Positions 17,654 through 25,327 of a stretch of DNA of 64,000 nt are shown here, piece after piece. Origin of the DNA: Hyphomicrobiales bacterium (GTDB lineage Bacteria; Pseudomonadota; Alphaproteobacteria; Rhizobiales; Beijerinckiaceae); assembly GCA_947455995.1 (NCBI GenBank), contig CANGQA010000004.1, positions 1 through 64,000 of the forward strand. The letters run 5' to 3'. The notes beneath the pieces were generated by a model that worked only from the letters and a program-made list of their open reading frames with translations, did not search any database and was not told the origin of the DNA. The position numbers were made by a program, and so were the translations under genes. Position 1 is the first letter of the stretch. Each line of letters begins with the position of its first letter.

Positions 17654-18724
17654 ATGCATAATGGACCCAACCGCTATGGCCTGACGGCTGCCCGCGCTCA
17701 TGATGCCGATGGCCGTGCCCGTCGTCCATCAACGCCAACCATTGATATTCATGCCCATATTGTTGTGCCCGCCGGTGCTGCTATTGCCCAGCCGCATGTC
17801 GATATGAGCAAGATCCCGCTGGCGCATTTTGCCAATGCCGAAACCAAGTCCATCAACGCCACGCAGGATCAGGATCGCTTCGAGGTGATCACCCAGCACG
17901 ATAAGCGTTTGCGTGATCTGGATGCGATGGGTATCGATATTCAGGTGATCGCGCCTGCCCCGGGCCAGTGCTATTACACAGTTGATCCAAAAATTGCTGC
18001 CAAGGCCCATCAGGTTGTCAATGAAGGCATGGCGACCTATTGCGCCAAATATCCCGATCGCTTTGTCGGTTTGGGCACGGTCACCTTGCAAGAGCCCGAA
18101 CAGGCGGTGCAGGATTTGATCTATGCGATGGATCAGTGCGGCCTGAAGGGCGTTCAGATTTTGACCAGCGTCAATGGCGGTGAAGTTTCCGATCCGCGCA
18201 ACGATGTATTCTTTGCTGAAGCCGAGCGCCTTGGTGCTTTCATTATGATGCATCCTAATGGCTTTACCCATGGTGACCGTTTTACCAATTACTATTTTAA
18301 TAACGTGGTCGGTAATCCGCTCGAAACCACTCTGGCACTCCACAACCTGATTTTCAGCGGCACTTTGGGCCGTTTCCCCGATCTGAAGTTGATGGCCGTG
18401 CATGGCGGCGGTTATTTACCGGGTTATTCGGGCCGCATCGACCATGCCTGGGGCGCGCGCGATGACAGCCATGCCCAATTGCCGCTTGCACCGACCACCT
18501 ATCTGCGTCAGGTCTACCTGGATACGGTGGTCTTCTCCTATCATCAGCTTGCTTATTTGATCGACGTGTTCGGTCCAGACCGTATCCTGATGGGCACTGA
18601 TTATCCGTTCGATATGGCCGAATATAATCCGATCGGACACGTCGCCGGTGTTGGTCTGGATGACCGCGACTTTCATGCCATTACGGGTGGCAATGCAGCC
18701 CGCCTGCTCGGCTTGAAACTGTAA
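17654..18724 (+). CDS. Metal-dependent amidohydrolase, ACMSD/gamma-resorcylate-decarboxylase type
   Basis: A 356-residue amidohydrolase-2 family protein. Members decarboxylate aminocarboxymuconate semialdehyde, resorcylates and hydroxypicolinates, or hydrolyse small ring compounds, with a divalent metal. Metal-site features seen: DIHAHIV (HxH near residue 33), KLMAVHGGGYLPGYSGR (histidine) and RILMGTDYPFDM (aspartate). The first 25 residues are an extension before the barrel. I chose ATG 17654; an in-frame GTG at 17642 would overlap the GGAG that serves as Shine-Dalgarno. It is the last plus-strand gene of the operon and convergent with the TetR gene. Confidence 0.87.
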   Translation: MHNGPNRYGLTAARAHDADGRARRPSTPTIDIHAHIVVPAGAAIAQPHVDMSKIPLAHFANAETKSINATQDQDRFEVITQHDKRLRDLDAMGIDIQVIAPAPGQCYYTVDPKIAAKAHQVVNEGMATYCAKYPDRFVGLGTVTLQEPEQAVQDLIYAMDQCGLKGVQILTSVNGGEVSDPRNDVFFAEAERLGAFIMMHPNGFTHGDRFTNYYFNNVVGNPLETTLALHNLIFSGTLGRFPDLKLMAVHGGGYLPGYSGRIDHAWGARDDSHAQLPLAPTTYLRQVYLDTVVFSYHQLAYLIDVFGPDRILMGTDYPFDMAEYNPIGHVAGVGLDDRDFHAITGGNAARLLGLKL

Positions 18725-18726
18725 GC

Positions 18727-19476
18727 TTAATCTTGCCCTTCAGGGCCGGAGACTTTTCGGATCGCCGTGGAACGGGTTTTCACGGCGGTCCCGAAAACGC
18801 TGGCAATCCCTTCCAGAAAGACATCCAGCGCGTTCGAAATAGCCCGGTTCTTTTGTTCCAAAACGGGCGAGTCATATATATGTTTGCGCACTCCGTAATA
18901 GAAGATGCCGCCATGCAGCAGCCACGCCAGTTCCAGTTCGGCGGCAGCGGGTTCTTGGGCAGGTAAACCTGCTTCGTTGCGATATTCCTCGATGATCCGC
19001 GTCAAAATCCGGGTCTCGACGATGCTGACATACCATTTGTTGATGGCTGCGCCTTTTAAACCCGAAAATAGATAGATTCTGATCCAGTCACGGTCGAAAA
19101 TGGCATCGGTATAGGCATCATAAAAATGCTGCAACCGCTCGCGGATCGGGCGTGTGCGATCACCGAGCATATCATCCCATTCGGGCTGCCAGCGATCCAG
19201 ATAGACCCGTTTATAAACTTCGCGGATCAGATCATCCTTGCTGGGAAAATACCGATAGAGCAGGGGTTGGGTAACGCCAAGCTTGCGGGCCAGTTCGCGG
19301 GTGCCGGCATCAAAGCCTTCCTCGGCAAACAGGGTGGTGGCTTTGCGGATAAAGTCTTCACGACGCTGGGCTGGCGAGAGCCGCCGGTGTTTCGATGAAG
19401 CCTCTTGATCAACTGATCCGTCAGAGGCAGGCATATCGGCAGCGGCGATAGTGTTGAGCTTGAATTCTTCATCCAT
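18727..19476 (-). CDS. TetR/AcrR family transcriptional regulator
   Basis: A 249-residue repressor-type regulator. After a long polar N-terminal tail of about 35 residues, the helix-turn-helix occupies about 38-88 (AGTRELARKLGVTQPLLYRYFPSKDDLIREVY). The C-terminal ligand domain is helical (about 95-225). The ATG at 19476 (MDEEFKLNT) gives a sensible length; an upstream start at 19596 would overlap the flavin reductase gene on the same strand. The gene lies downstream of the flavin reductase and monooxygenase and 2 bp from the end of the amidohydrolase gene. It is the best candidate to bind the palindrome at 21396-21415 (inference). Confidence 0.88.
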   Translation of the reverse strand: MDEEFKLNTIAAADMPASDGSVDQEASSKHRRLSPAQRREDFIRKATTLFAEEGFDAGTRELARKLGVTQPLLYRYFPSKDDLIREVYKRVYLDRWQPEWDDMLGDRTRPIRERLQHFYDAYTDAIFDRDWIRIYLFSGLKGAAINKWYVSIVETRILTRIIEEYRNEAGLPAQEPAAAELELAWLLHGGIFYYGVRKHIYDSPVLEQKNRAISNALDVFLEGIASVFGTAVKTRSTAIRKVSGPEGQD

Positions 19477-19510
19477 CACCGCTGTTGTCCCGTTCGAATA
19501 ATGGAATGGA

Positions 19511-20044
19511 TCAGACGAGGTTCGCGAAAGCCCCGAAGGCCCCGCGGCTGAACAGCAATGGGTCTCCCTGATGGTGGTTATAGGCTTCCACGGCACCCAG
19601 AAAGATCACGTGATCGCCGCCATAATAACGATAGGAGTTGCGGCACTCAAACTGCGCCAGCACGCCCTCAAGCTTTGGTGCGCCGCCCAGGCCGGGCTGC
19701 CAGTTCATCCCGGCAAATTTATCCTCTGAGGGACGAGCGAAGTGCAGGGCGATATCGGATTGGTCCTGCCGCAACACATTGATGCAGAAATGAGATGCAT
19801 CCTGAAAAGCCTGCATGCTGGGCGAATGGTTGACCAGACTCCACAATACCAAAGGCGGGTTAAGCGAAACCGATGAAAATGAATTGGCGGTCAGGCCCAC
19901 TGTGCGGCCATCGGCACCCACGGTGGTGATTACGGTCACGCCGGTACCGAAGCAACCGAGCGCGTGCCGGAAATCACGTGGGTCGAAAGAATCGGGCAGC
20001 GTCTCGGTTCCGGTCGGGCTGGTGGAGGTTTCGGTTTTGGACAT
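19511..20044 (-). CDS. Flavin reductase (small component of two-component monooxygenase)
   Basis: NAD(P)H:flavin oxidoreductase of 177 residues in the HpaC/DIM6-NTAB family; it makes free reduced FMN or FAD for a partner oxygenase. Seen: DFRHALGCFGTGVTVITTVGADGRTVGLTANSFSSVSLNPPLVLWSL, FCINVLRQDQ and DHVIFLGAVE, the usual blocks. I start it at 20044 (MSKTETS); a longer frame runs into the upstream gene. It lies 8 bp downstream of the acyl-CoA-dehydrogenase-fold oxygenase, so the two form one enzyme system. It may also serve the LLM monooxygenase at 6928, which has no reductase of its own (inference). Confidence 0.9.
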   Translation of the reverse strand: MSKTETSTSPTGTETLPDSFDPRDFRHALGCFGTGVTVITTVGADGRTVGLTANSFSSVSLNPPLVLWSLVNHSPSMQAFQDASHFCINVLRQDQSDIALHFARPSEDKFAGMNWQPGLGGAPKLEGVLAQFECRNSYRYYGGDHVIFLGAVEAYNHHQGDPLLFSRGAFGAFANLV

Positions 20045-20052
20045 GTTCTTGC

Positions 20053-21288
20053 TCACAGCGTCGGGTTTTCTGAGGGAAGGCCTAACGCAACCCGACCATA
20101 ATTGGAGCCGGCAACGTCGAAATTGAAAGCAATGTGGGCGTTGACCGCATGGGCATCCCTGAACTGCTTCTCCATCGGAGAAAGGCGCGACAGGCCACCC
20201 GCTCCGCTGGCGGAAAACAGGATCGAGACCGCTTCGGTGCACAGATTGACAGAGAAAGCACCATCGCGCCGATAGCGTGTTTTGGTCAATAGATCCGGAA
20301 TGATTGATTTGCGGCAGTCGTCCATCGCGTTGATGCAGATTGTGCGCATGATGTCGCGGCCTGTATCAATGCGGGCAGCGGCAGAAGCGATCTTGATCTG
20401 GGTTGATTGGAAATCACTCAGTTTGGCCCGATTATATTGCGAGGCACGATTGCGTGAAGACGCCAGATAATCGGCCAGACATACTTCTGCATTGCCCAGT
20501 GCAATGCCAGTAAGCACGAAGGGAAACAGGGCAAACACCGGAAGTTTATACAGTGCGCCTGGATTAATTGCGCTGCCCGGCGTAGGTCCGCCCGCAATCG
20601 CGCTGACGGCCAATGTCATGTCATCGGGTACAAATGCACTGCCGATGATCACATCATGAGAACCGGTTCCCGAAAGACCCATCGCGTTCCAGTTGTCCAA
20701 TGTCTCATAAGCACTTTCGGGCACCAGAAAGATCCGCATTTCGGGTGCATCCGCATCGTCATCCGGGGTAACAATACCTGCCAGCATGTTCCACGTGCTT
20801 GGATTGACGCCGGACGAGAAAGGCCAGCGTCCCGACAATTCATAACCGCCTTTGACCTTTTTGGCCTTGCCAGAGGGAAACACGAAGGATGAGGCAATCA
20901 GCACATCGGGATTGTCGTTCCACAACAGATCCTGTGCGGCTTGCGGGAACATGCCGAGCATCCAGTGGTGGCTGCCGAGATTGGCGACATTCCATGCCAC
21001 GGCCGCATCGCCATGGGCGATGGCCGCAGCAAAATCGATCAGCCCGACATAGTCGAATTCGGAACCACCGACGCGTTTGGGTTGCAAAATCCGGAACATG
21101 CCTGCAGCATGCAGATCCTGTTCGGTCTGGCTTGGCAGGCGCCGCAGTTGCTCGGTCTCTGCGGCGCGGGCTTTCAGGGTCGGGACCAGTGAACGGGCGC
21201 GCTCCAGCATTGCCTCGTAATTGTGGATATCATTGCTGGAGGTGCGGTGCTTGGCAGCACGATCGAGTTGAATGACAGAATCGGACAT
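20053..21288 (-). CDS. Group D flavin monooxygenase (acyl-CoA-dehydrogenase fold, HsaA/HpaB-like)
   Basis: A 411-residue oxygenase component with the acyl-CoA dehydrogenase fold. It lacks the catalytic context of a true dehydrogenase and matches FADH2/FMNH2-dependent hydroxylases such as HsaA, which use reduced flavin from a partner reductase to hydroxylate an aromatic ring. Features: QDLHAAGMFRILQPKRVGGSE, HGDAAVAWNVANLGSHHWMLG, YELSGRWPFSSGV and the C-terminal SASGAGGLSRLSPMEKQFRD. It sits directly upstream of the flavin reductase. Promoter and a palindrome lie in the 360-bp gap before it. The substrate is not predictable. Confidence 0.87.
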   Translation of the reverse strand: MSDSVIQLDRAAKHRTSSNDIHNYEAMLERARSLVPTLKARAAETEQLRRLPSQTEQDLHAAGMFRILQPKRVGGSEFDYVGLIDFAAAIAHGDAAVAWNVANLGSHHWMLGMFPQAAQDLLWNDNPDVLIASSFVFPSGKAKKVKGGYELSGRWPFSSGVNPSTWNMLAGIVTPDDDADAPEMRIFLVPESAYETLDNWNAMGLSGTGSHDVIIGSAFVPDDMTLAVSAIAGGPTPGSAINPGALYKLPVFALFPFVLTGIALGNAEVCLADYLASSRNRASQYNRAKLSDFQSTQIKIASAAARIDTGRDIMRTICINAMDDCRKSIIPDLLTKTRYRRDGAFSVNLCTEAVSILFSASGAGGLSRLSPMEKQFRDAHAVNAHIAFNFDVAGSNYGRVALGLPSENPTL

Positions 21289-21395
21289 AACGACTTCCTC
21301 GTGTGTCTTGTTGGATCACAGCCGAACAACAAAACGGTTCATTGCTCTTGGCGACTCTGGCATGGCATGCTGCAGAACAATCACCAAGATATTTA

Positions 21396-21415
21396 AATTT
21401 ATCGACCGATAAATT
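21396..21415. promoter_or_regulatory. Perfect 9-bp inverted repeat, TetR-operator-like
   Basis: AATTTATCG-AC-CGATAAATT: two 9-bp arms with a 2-bp spacer, 108 bp upstream of the oxygenase start. Length and tight spacing fit operators of TetR-family dimers, and a TetR gene is encoded in the same minus-strand cluster. Binding is inferred. Confidence 0.55.
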
Positions 21416-21518
21416 AACAGATGTATCCCGTCGGTTCAAGTCCCCGATTTCTCAAAAAAATATCGAGAAAAAATGACGCTTGTCGCGCATAGAGGGTTGC
21501 AGTGGCGATTCAAGCCCT

Positions 21519-21548
21519 ATAGTTATTTTTCGGATGATAAATAACTAT
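21519..21548. promoter_or_regulatory. Perfect 10-bp inverted repeat upstream of cyclase gene
   Basis: ATAGTTATTT (21519-21528) and AAATAACTAT (21539-21548) are perfect arms separated by 10 bp, giving 20 bp centre-to-centre (two helical turns). It lies 100 bp before the cyclase ATG and overlaps the weak promoter there, so it could be an operator or a hairpin in the leader. Confidence 0.5.
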
Positions 21549-21648
21549 CAATCATCGGGCAAGTTCGTTGATGACCAAGTTGATTGGGATCGAACGAAGG
21601 ATGCAAGATGGTTGCTTGCATGGATTGTGAAACCAGAGGGAGAGACCG

Positions 21649-22605
21649 ATGCGTAAACCAGTCAACCGCGCTGCGATTATGGAAGCGGCAGAAAAATTGT
21701 CGAATTGGGGCCGTTGGGGCAAAGATGACCAGATTGGCACTCTCAATAACGTATCGCCCGAAGACATCGTCAATGCCGGCAAATTGATCAAAAAGGGCAA
21801 GACCTTCTCGCTTGGTCTGTCTTTGAAGGAGCCGATCCAGTCAGGTCTGTTCGGCGGTCGCTGGAACCCGATCCATACCATGCTGGCCACCGGCACCGAT
21901 GCTGCTGCAGGCAATCAGGACGAGCCGTTTCCCTATTTGCGCTATGCCGATGACGCGATCAATATGCCATGCCAGGCCTCTACCCAATGGGATGCGCTGT
22001 GCCACATCTTCCTTGACGACAAGATGTATAACGGCTTTGACGCCAAGCTGGTCGATGCGCGCGGTGCCAAAAAGCTCGGGATCGAGCATACCCGCGACAA
22101 GATGGTCGGCCGCGGCGTGCTGCTGGATGTCGCGCGCTGGAAAGGCGTTGATTCGCTCGATGACGGTTATGCCATCAGCAATGATGATCTTGACGGTTGC
22201 GCCAAGGCGCAGGGCGTGGAAATCCGCAAGGGTGATTTCGTGATTGTCCGCACCGGCCATCAGGAGCGCTGCCTCGCCAAGGGTGACTGGGCGGGATATG
22301 CGGGCGGTGACGCTCCCGGTCTGGCGTTCGAGACCTGCTACTGGGTCCGCGAAAAGGATATTGCCGCGATCTGCACCGATACATGGGGCTGCGAAGTGCG
22401 CCCGAATGAAACCAATGAGGCCAACCAGCCCTGGCATTGGGTGGTTATTCCGGCCATTGGCATTTCAATGGGCGAAATCTTCTACCTGAAGGAATTGGGT
22501 GAGGATTGCGCGCAGGACAAGGTTTACGAATTCTTCTTCTCTGCCCCGCCCTTGCATTTGCCCGGGGCAGCCGGTTCGCCGATCAATCCGCAAGCTATCA
22601 AATAA
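21649..22605 (+). CDS. Cyclase-family hydrolase (kynurenine formamidase-like superfamily)
   Basis: A 318-residue member of the cyclase superfamily (PF04199), which contains kynurenine formamidase and isatin hydrolase; these open amide or lactone bonds with a metal. Here the usual HxGTHxDxPxH metal block reads STQWDALCHIF, followed by NGFDAKLV, as in the longer 'cyclase-like' branch, so the metal site may differ. C-terminal DTWGCEVRPNETNEANQPWHW is also typical of that branch. The start follows GAGGGAGAG at 21639-21646. It is alone on its strand and ends in a strong terminator. It probably hydrolyses a ring intermediate (inference). Confidence 0.85.
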   Translation: MRKPVNRAAIMEAAEKLSNWGRWGKDDQIGTLNNVSPEDIVNAGKLIKKGKTFSLGLSLKEPIQSGLFGGRWNPIHTMLATGTDAAAGNQDEPFPYLRYADDAINMPCQASTQWDALCHIFLDDKMYNGFDAKLVDARGAKKLGIEHTRDKMVGRGVLLDVARWKGVDSLDDGYAISNDDLDGCAKAQGVEIRKGDFVIVRTGHQERCLAKGDWAGYAGGDAPGLAFETCYWVREKDIAAICTDTWGCEVRPNETNEANQPWHWVVIPAIGISMGEIFYLKELGEDCAQDKVYEFFFSAPPLHLPGAAGSPINPQAIK

Positions 22606-22617
22606 GCGGTTCAGTCA

Positions 22618-22654
22618 AAAAAGCCTGCCCGAGACATTTTCGGGCAGGCTTTTT
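22618..22654. terminator. Bidirectional intrinsic terminator
   Basis: Perfect 15-bp stem (22618-22632 with 22640-22654), core GCCTGCCCGA and TCGGGCAGGC, 7-base loop, flanked by A5 on the left and T5 on the right. It can terminate both the cyclase gene and the convergent SDR gene. Confidence 0.92.
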
Positions 22655-22670
22655 CTCTGCTCATAAAAGA

Positions 22671-23438
22671 TCATTCTGCCGTCCATCCACCGTCGACCAA
22701 CAATGCGGTGCCGGTGACCAGTGCCGAGGCGTCAGACGCCAGAAACACCACGGGACCCATGAGATCCTCGATCTCGCCCAAGCGGCCCAATTTGATCTTG
22801 GCAAGCACGCTGGCTTTGAAACTTTCATTGGCGAAAAACGGTTTGGTCATCTCGGTCAGGATAAAGGTCGGGCAGATGGTGTTGACGCGGATGCCTTGCG
22901 GCCCCAGTTCGATCGCCAGTGCCTTGGTCATGCCTTCCATCGCATGTTTGGACGCGCAATAGATGGTGCGGCCTTGGCCGCCGACATGTCCCATTTGCGA
23001 CGAGATGGTGATGATCGAGCCTTTTTTGCCCGCTGCGACCATGCCGCGCGCAACATTGCGGGCGACAAAATAGGCGGCGCGGACATTGAGACCCATTACG
23101 GCATCGAAATCATCGGCTTCGACCTCGACCATAGGCTTGGGCCGGTTGGTTCCGGCATTGTTGACCAGCACATCGAACGGACCAGCCGCTTTGATCATGG
23201 CTTCGGAGGCGGCCAGATCGGTCACATCCATCACCAGCGCCTCGGCCTTCAAGCCTTTGGCGCGCAAGGCTTCGGCTCCCGCCTCGATCTCGTCACGGCT
23301 GCGGGCGGCAAGCACGACATGAGCGCCCGCCTCCGCCAAAGCAACAGCAGCAGCCAACCCGATGCCGCGTCCGGCACCGGTCACCAGCGCCTTGCGGCCA
23401 TCAAGCCGGAAGGAGGGCGTCGTTGGAAGCACGCTCAT
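22671..23438 (-). CDS. Short-chain dehydrogenase/reductase (SDR)
   Basis: Classical SDR of 255 residues. The cofactor motif is TGAGRGIG at 20-27, NNAG at 93-96, and the active site is S147, Y160 and K164 (YCASK). The C-terminal [13 protein letters not shown] is typical of the substrate lid. The start at 23438 overlaps the stop of the HisD-like gene (ATGA), so the two are translationally coupled. With a HisD-family partner it may oxidise a polyol or hydroxy-acid in two steps, as proposed for HpsO/HpsN in sulfopropanediol breakdown; whether the substrate is the same is open. Confidence 0.9.
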   Translation of the reverse strand: MSVLPTTPSFRLDGRKALVTGAGRGIGLAAAVALAEAGAHVVLAARSRDEIEAGAEALRAKGLKAEALVMDVTDLAASEAMIKAAGPFDVLVNNAGTNRPKPMVEVEADDFDAVMGLNVRAAYFVARNVARGMVAAGKKGSIITISSQMGHVGGQGRTIYCASKHAMEGMTKALAIELGPQGIRVNTICPTFILTEMTKPFFANESFKASVLAKIKLGRLGEIEDLMGPVVFLASDASALVTGTALLVDGGWTAE

Positions 23439-24742
23439 TGGGCGGCTCCGCCGTAAGGCACGTTCTGGCCACCATAGCGGCGTACCCGCACATTGGCCTG
23501 TTCGGCATGGCCGACAAACCCTTCCAGCAAGCACAGGCGCGAGCAATAGGCGCCGATTTTGGCCGAGGCTTCGTCAGTCGTGACTTTTTGCCAGGTGCAG
23601 GTTTTCATGAATTTGCCAACCCACAAACCGCCGGTGTAACGGGCAGCTTTCATGGTTGGCAAAGTGTGGTTGGTGCCGATCACCTTGTCGCCGAAGGCCA
23701 CATTGGTGCGCGGACCCAGAAACAGCGCACCGAAATTGCGCATATTGTCGCGAAACCAGTCATCGCGGTCGGTCATCACCTGCACATGCTCGGAGGCAAC
23801 AAAATCGGCCTGTGCCAGCATTTCCTCGTAGCTGTCGCAGACGATCACTTCGCCGAAATCAGTCCAGGCCTGACGGGCTACATCACCGGTTGGCAGGATC
23901 GACAGGATCCGTTCCACTTCGGCCATGGTTTCACGCGCCAGCTTTTCGGAGTTGGTGATCAGCACGGCAGGCGAGGTCGGCCCATGTTCGGCTTGCCCCA
24001 ACAGATCCGTGGCGCAGATTTCCGCATCCACTGTTTCATCGGCAATCACCAGAGTTTCGGTCGGACCTGCAAACAGATCGATACCGACGCGGCCATAGAG
24101 CTGGCGCTTGGCTTCGGCGACAAAGGCGTTGCCGGGTCCAACCAGCATATCGACCGGCTTGACACTCTGGGTGCCCAAGGCCATGGCAGCAACAGCTTGC
24201 ACTCCGCCAAGAACCAGAATTTCATCCGCGCCACCCATGTGCATGGCCGCAACAATCGCCGGATGCGGTCCACCCTGATGGGGAGGGGCCGAGGCAATCA
24301 CCCGATCCACCCCTGCCACTTTGGCAGTGACAACCGACATATGGGCCGAAGCCACCATCGGATAACGGCCGCCCGGAACATAGCAGCCAACGGCCTGCAT
24401 AGGGACATTGCGATGGCCAAGGATAACCCCCGGCATGGTCTCGATTTCAAGATCTTTCAGGCAGGCCTTCTGGGCTTGCGCGAAATTGCGGACTTGTGTC
24501 TGGGCAAAGGCGATATCTTCGAGATCGCGCGGGGCAACCCGATCCATTGTTTCCTTGATTTCTTTCGGTGACAGGAAAAATTCCTTGGGCTCCCAGCCGT
24601 CAAATTTTTTGGAAAGATCGCGGATCGCTGCGTCGCCGCGGGCCTCGACATCGGCCAGAATGGTTTCAACAGTTTCACGGACCTGACGGTCGTAATCTTT
24701 GCGAGCTTGGGCATCTCTGCCATGTTTCAGGTGGCGTGCCAT
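23435..24742 (-). CDS. HisD-family dehydrogenase, sulfopropanediol dehydrogenase (HpsN)-like
   Basis: A 435-residue NAD-dependent, zinc-dependent enzyme of the histidinol dehydrogenase family, which oxidises an alcohol to an acid in two steps. Catalytic and metal positions of HisD are retained: GQAEH (Gln and His), ASEHVQ (Glu-His), [13 protein letters not shown] (Asp and His) and the C-terminal EGFVGHAEQ (Glu and His). No histidine biosynthesis gene is near, and [18 protein letters not shown] with the C-terminal RVRRYGG matches the HpsN-like branch used in catabolism rather than biosynthetic HisD. It precedes the SDR with an ATGA overlap. Assignment of the exact substrate is inference. Confidence 0.85.
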   Translation of the reverse strand: MARHLKHGRDAQARKDYDRQVRETVETILADVEARGDAAIRDLSKKFDGWEPKEFFLSPKEIKETMDRVAPRDLEDIAFAQTQVRNFAQAQKACLKDLEIETMPGVILGHRNVPMQAVGCYVPGGRYPMVASAHMSVVTAKVAGVDRVIASAPPHQGGPHPAIVAAMHMGGADEILVLGGVQAVAAMALGTQSVKPVDMLVGPGNAFVAEAKRQLYGRVGIDLFAGPTETLVIADETVDAEICATDLLGQAEHGPTSPAVLITNSEKLARETMAEVERILSILPTGDVARQAWTDFGEVIVCDSYEEMLAQADFVASEHVQVMTDRDDWFRDNMRNFGALFLGPRTNVAFGDKVIGTNHTLPTMKAARYTGGLWVGKFMKTCTWQKVTTDEASAKIGAYCSRLCLLEGFVGHAEQANVRVRRYGGQNVPYGGAAQ

Positions 24743-24766
24743 GTGGCTTCTCTCCAGTTATTTGAG

Positions 24767-24776
24767 TGATTAATCA
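24767..24776. promoter_or_regulatory. Palindrome upstream of HisD-like gene
   Basis: TGATTAATCA, a perfect 10-bp palindrome, lies 25 bp before the HisD-like start codon, a position where a repressor would block the promoter or initiation. No regulator gene is adjacent. Confidence 0.3.
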
Positions 24777-24839
24777 ATCATGAAGGTTAGGTAGGGCGAA
24801 CAATCACGGCTGGCAAGGATGCCAAGATTGGTTCAATAC

Positions 24840-25301
24840 TCAGTCAGACAGGTGAAAGGTCAGTGCACCGCATGTCACCAGGGCAAGGGCCAGCCATTTC
24901 ATCGGTGAAATCGTTACACTTTGCAGTCCCCACATGCCGAAACCGTCGGCGGTAATGGCTCCGATCAGCTGACCGGCAATCACAGAGAGTAAAAAGACCA
25001 CGCTTCCGGTTCGTGGAACGACCACCAGCGCCCCAATTACAAAAACAGCACCTGTGATTCCACCAATCCATGCCCACCATGGGGCCTCGGCAATGGCCTC
25101 AAGGCTTGGCAATTGCCGGACGGTGAAGAGGGCGAAAACAAACACCAGCAACACGCTGGTGCCGATCGAATAGAGCGCTGCCAAGGCAGGCGCACCAAGA
25201 CGGCGGGCCGCCTCGGCATTAACAGGGGCCTGCCAGGTCAGAAATAAGCCCAACATCATGCAAAACAGGATCAGGACGATCTTTTCGGTTAAGCCGGACA
25301 T
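24840..25301 (-). CDS. Small DMT-type membrane protein (YdcZ/DUF606)
   Basis: A 153-residue integral membrane protein with about five hydrophobic helices, matching the YdcZ/DUF606 half-size members of the drug/metabolite transporter group. Helix regions: IVLILFCMMLGLFLTWQ, LYSIGTSVLLVFVFALFTV, WWAWIGGITGAVFVIGALVV, SVVFLLSVIAGQLIGAITAD and WLALALVTCGALTF. Proteins of this size usually act as dimers. It lies 26 bp downstream of the glutathione-transferase-like gene and is probably co-transcribed. The transported compound is unknown. Confidence 0.82.
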   Translation of the reverse strand: MSGLTEKIVLILFCMMLGLFLTWQAPVNAEAARRLGAPALAALYSIGTSVLLVFVFALFTVRQLPSLEAIAEAPWWAWIGGITGAVFVIGALVVVPRTGSVVFLLSVIAGQLIGAITADGFGMWGLQSVTISPMKWLALALVTCGALTFHLSD

Positions 25302-25327
25302 TGTAGGACCTCTCCTGATCAGACCTG

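Larger units (their letters stand above)
21289..21648. promoter_or_regulatory. Divergent regulatory region between oxygenase and cyclase genes
   Basis: A 360-bp AT-rich gap without a gene. It serves the minus-strand oxygenase operon and the plus-strand cyclase-family gene. It contains two perfect inverted repeats (listed separately) about 100 bp from each start codon. A weak plus-strand promoter can be drawn as TTGCAG (21497-21502) with TATAGT (21518-21523), but the 15-bp spacing is short. Confidence 0.5.

Noticed and set aside
6928-20044. Pyrimidine Rut pathway (LLM monooxygenase, hydrolase, flavin reductase)
   Set aside because: No RutB isochorismatase-like or RutC YjgF-like gene is present, and the hydrolase is PcaD-like rather than RutD-specific.
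21430-21450. GGTTCAAGTCC resembles a tRNA T-arm
   Set aside because: Flanking bases do not form a T-stem and no acceptor, D or anticodon arm can be drawn upstream.
23423-24571. Long plus-strand open frame opposite the HisD-like gene
   Set aside because: It is the antisense shadow of a strongly conserved gene with low-complexity His/Gly-rich content. Similar antisense frames opposite the AMP ligase (40338-41222) and the LivH-like gene (10100-10750) were discarded for the same reason.
23435-24742. Biosynthetic hisD (histidinol dehydrogenase)
   Set aside because: No other histidine biosynthesis genes are adjacent, and the N-terminal and C-terminal segments resemble the HpsN-type catabolic branch; coupling to an SDR supports this.
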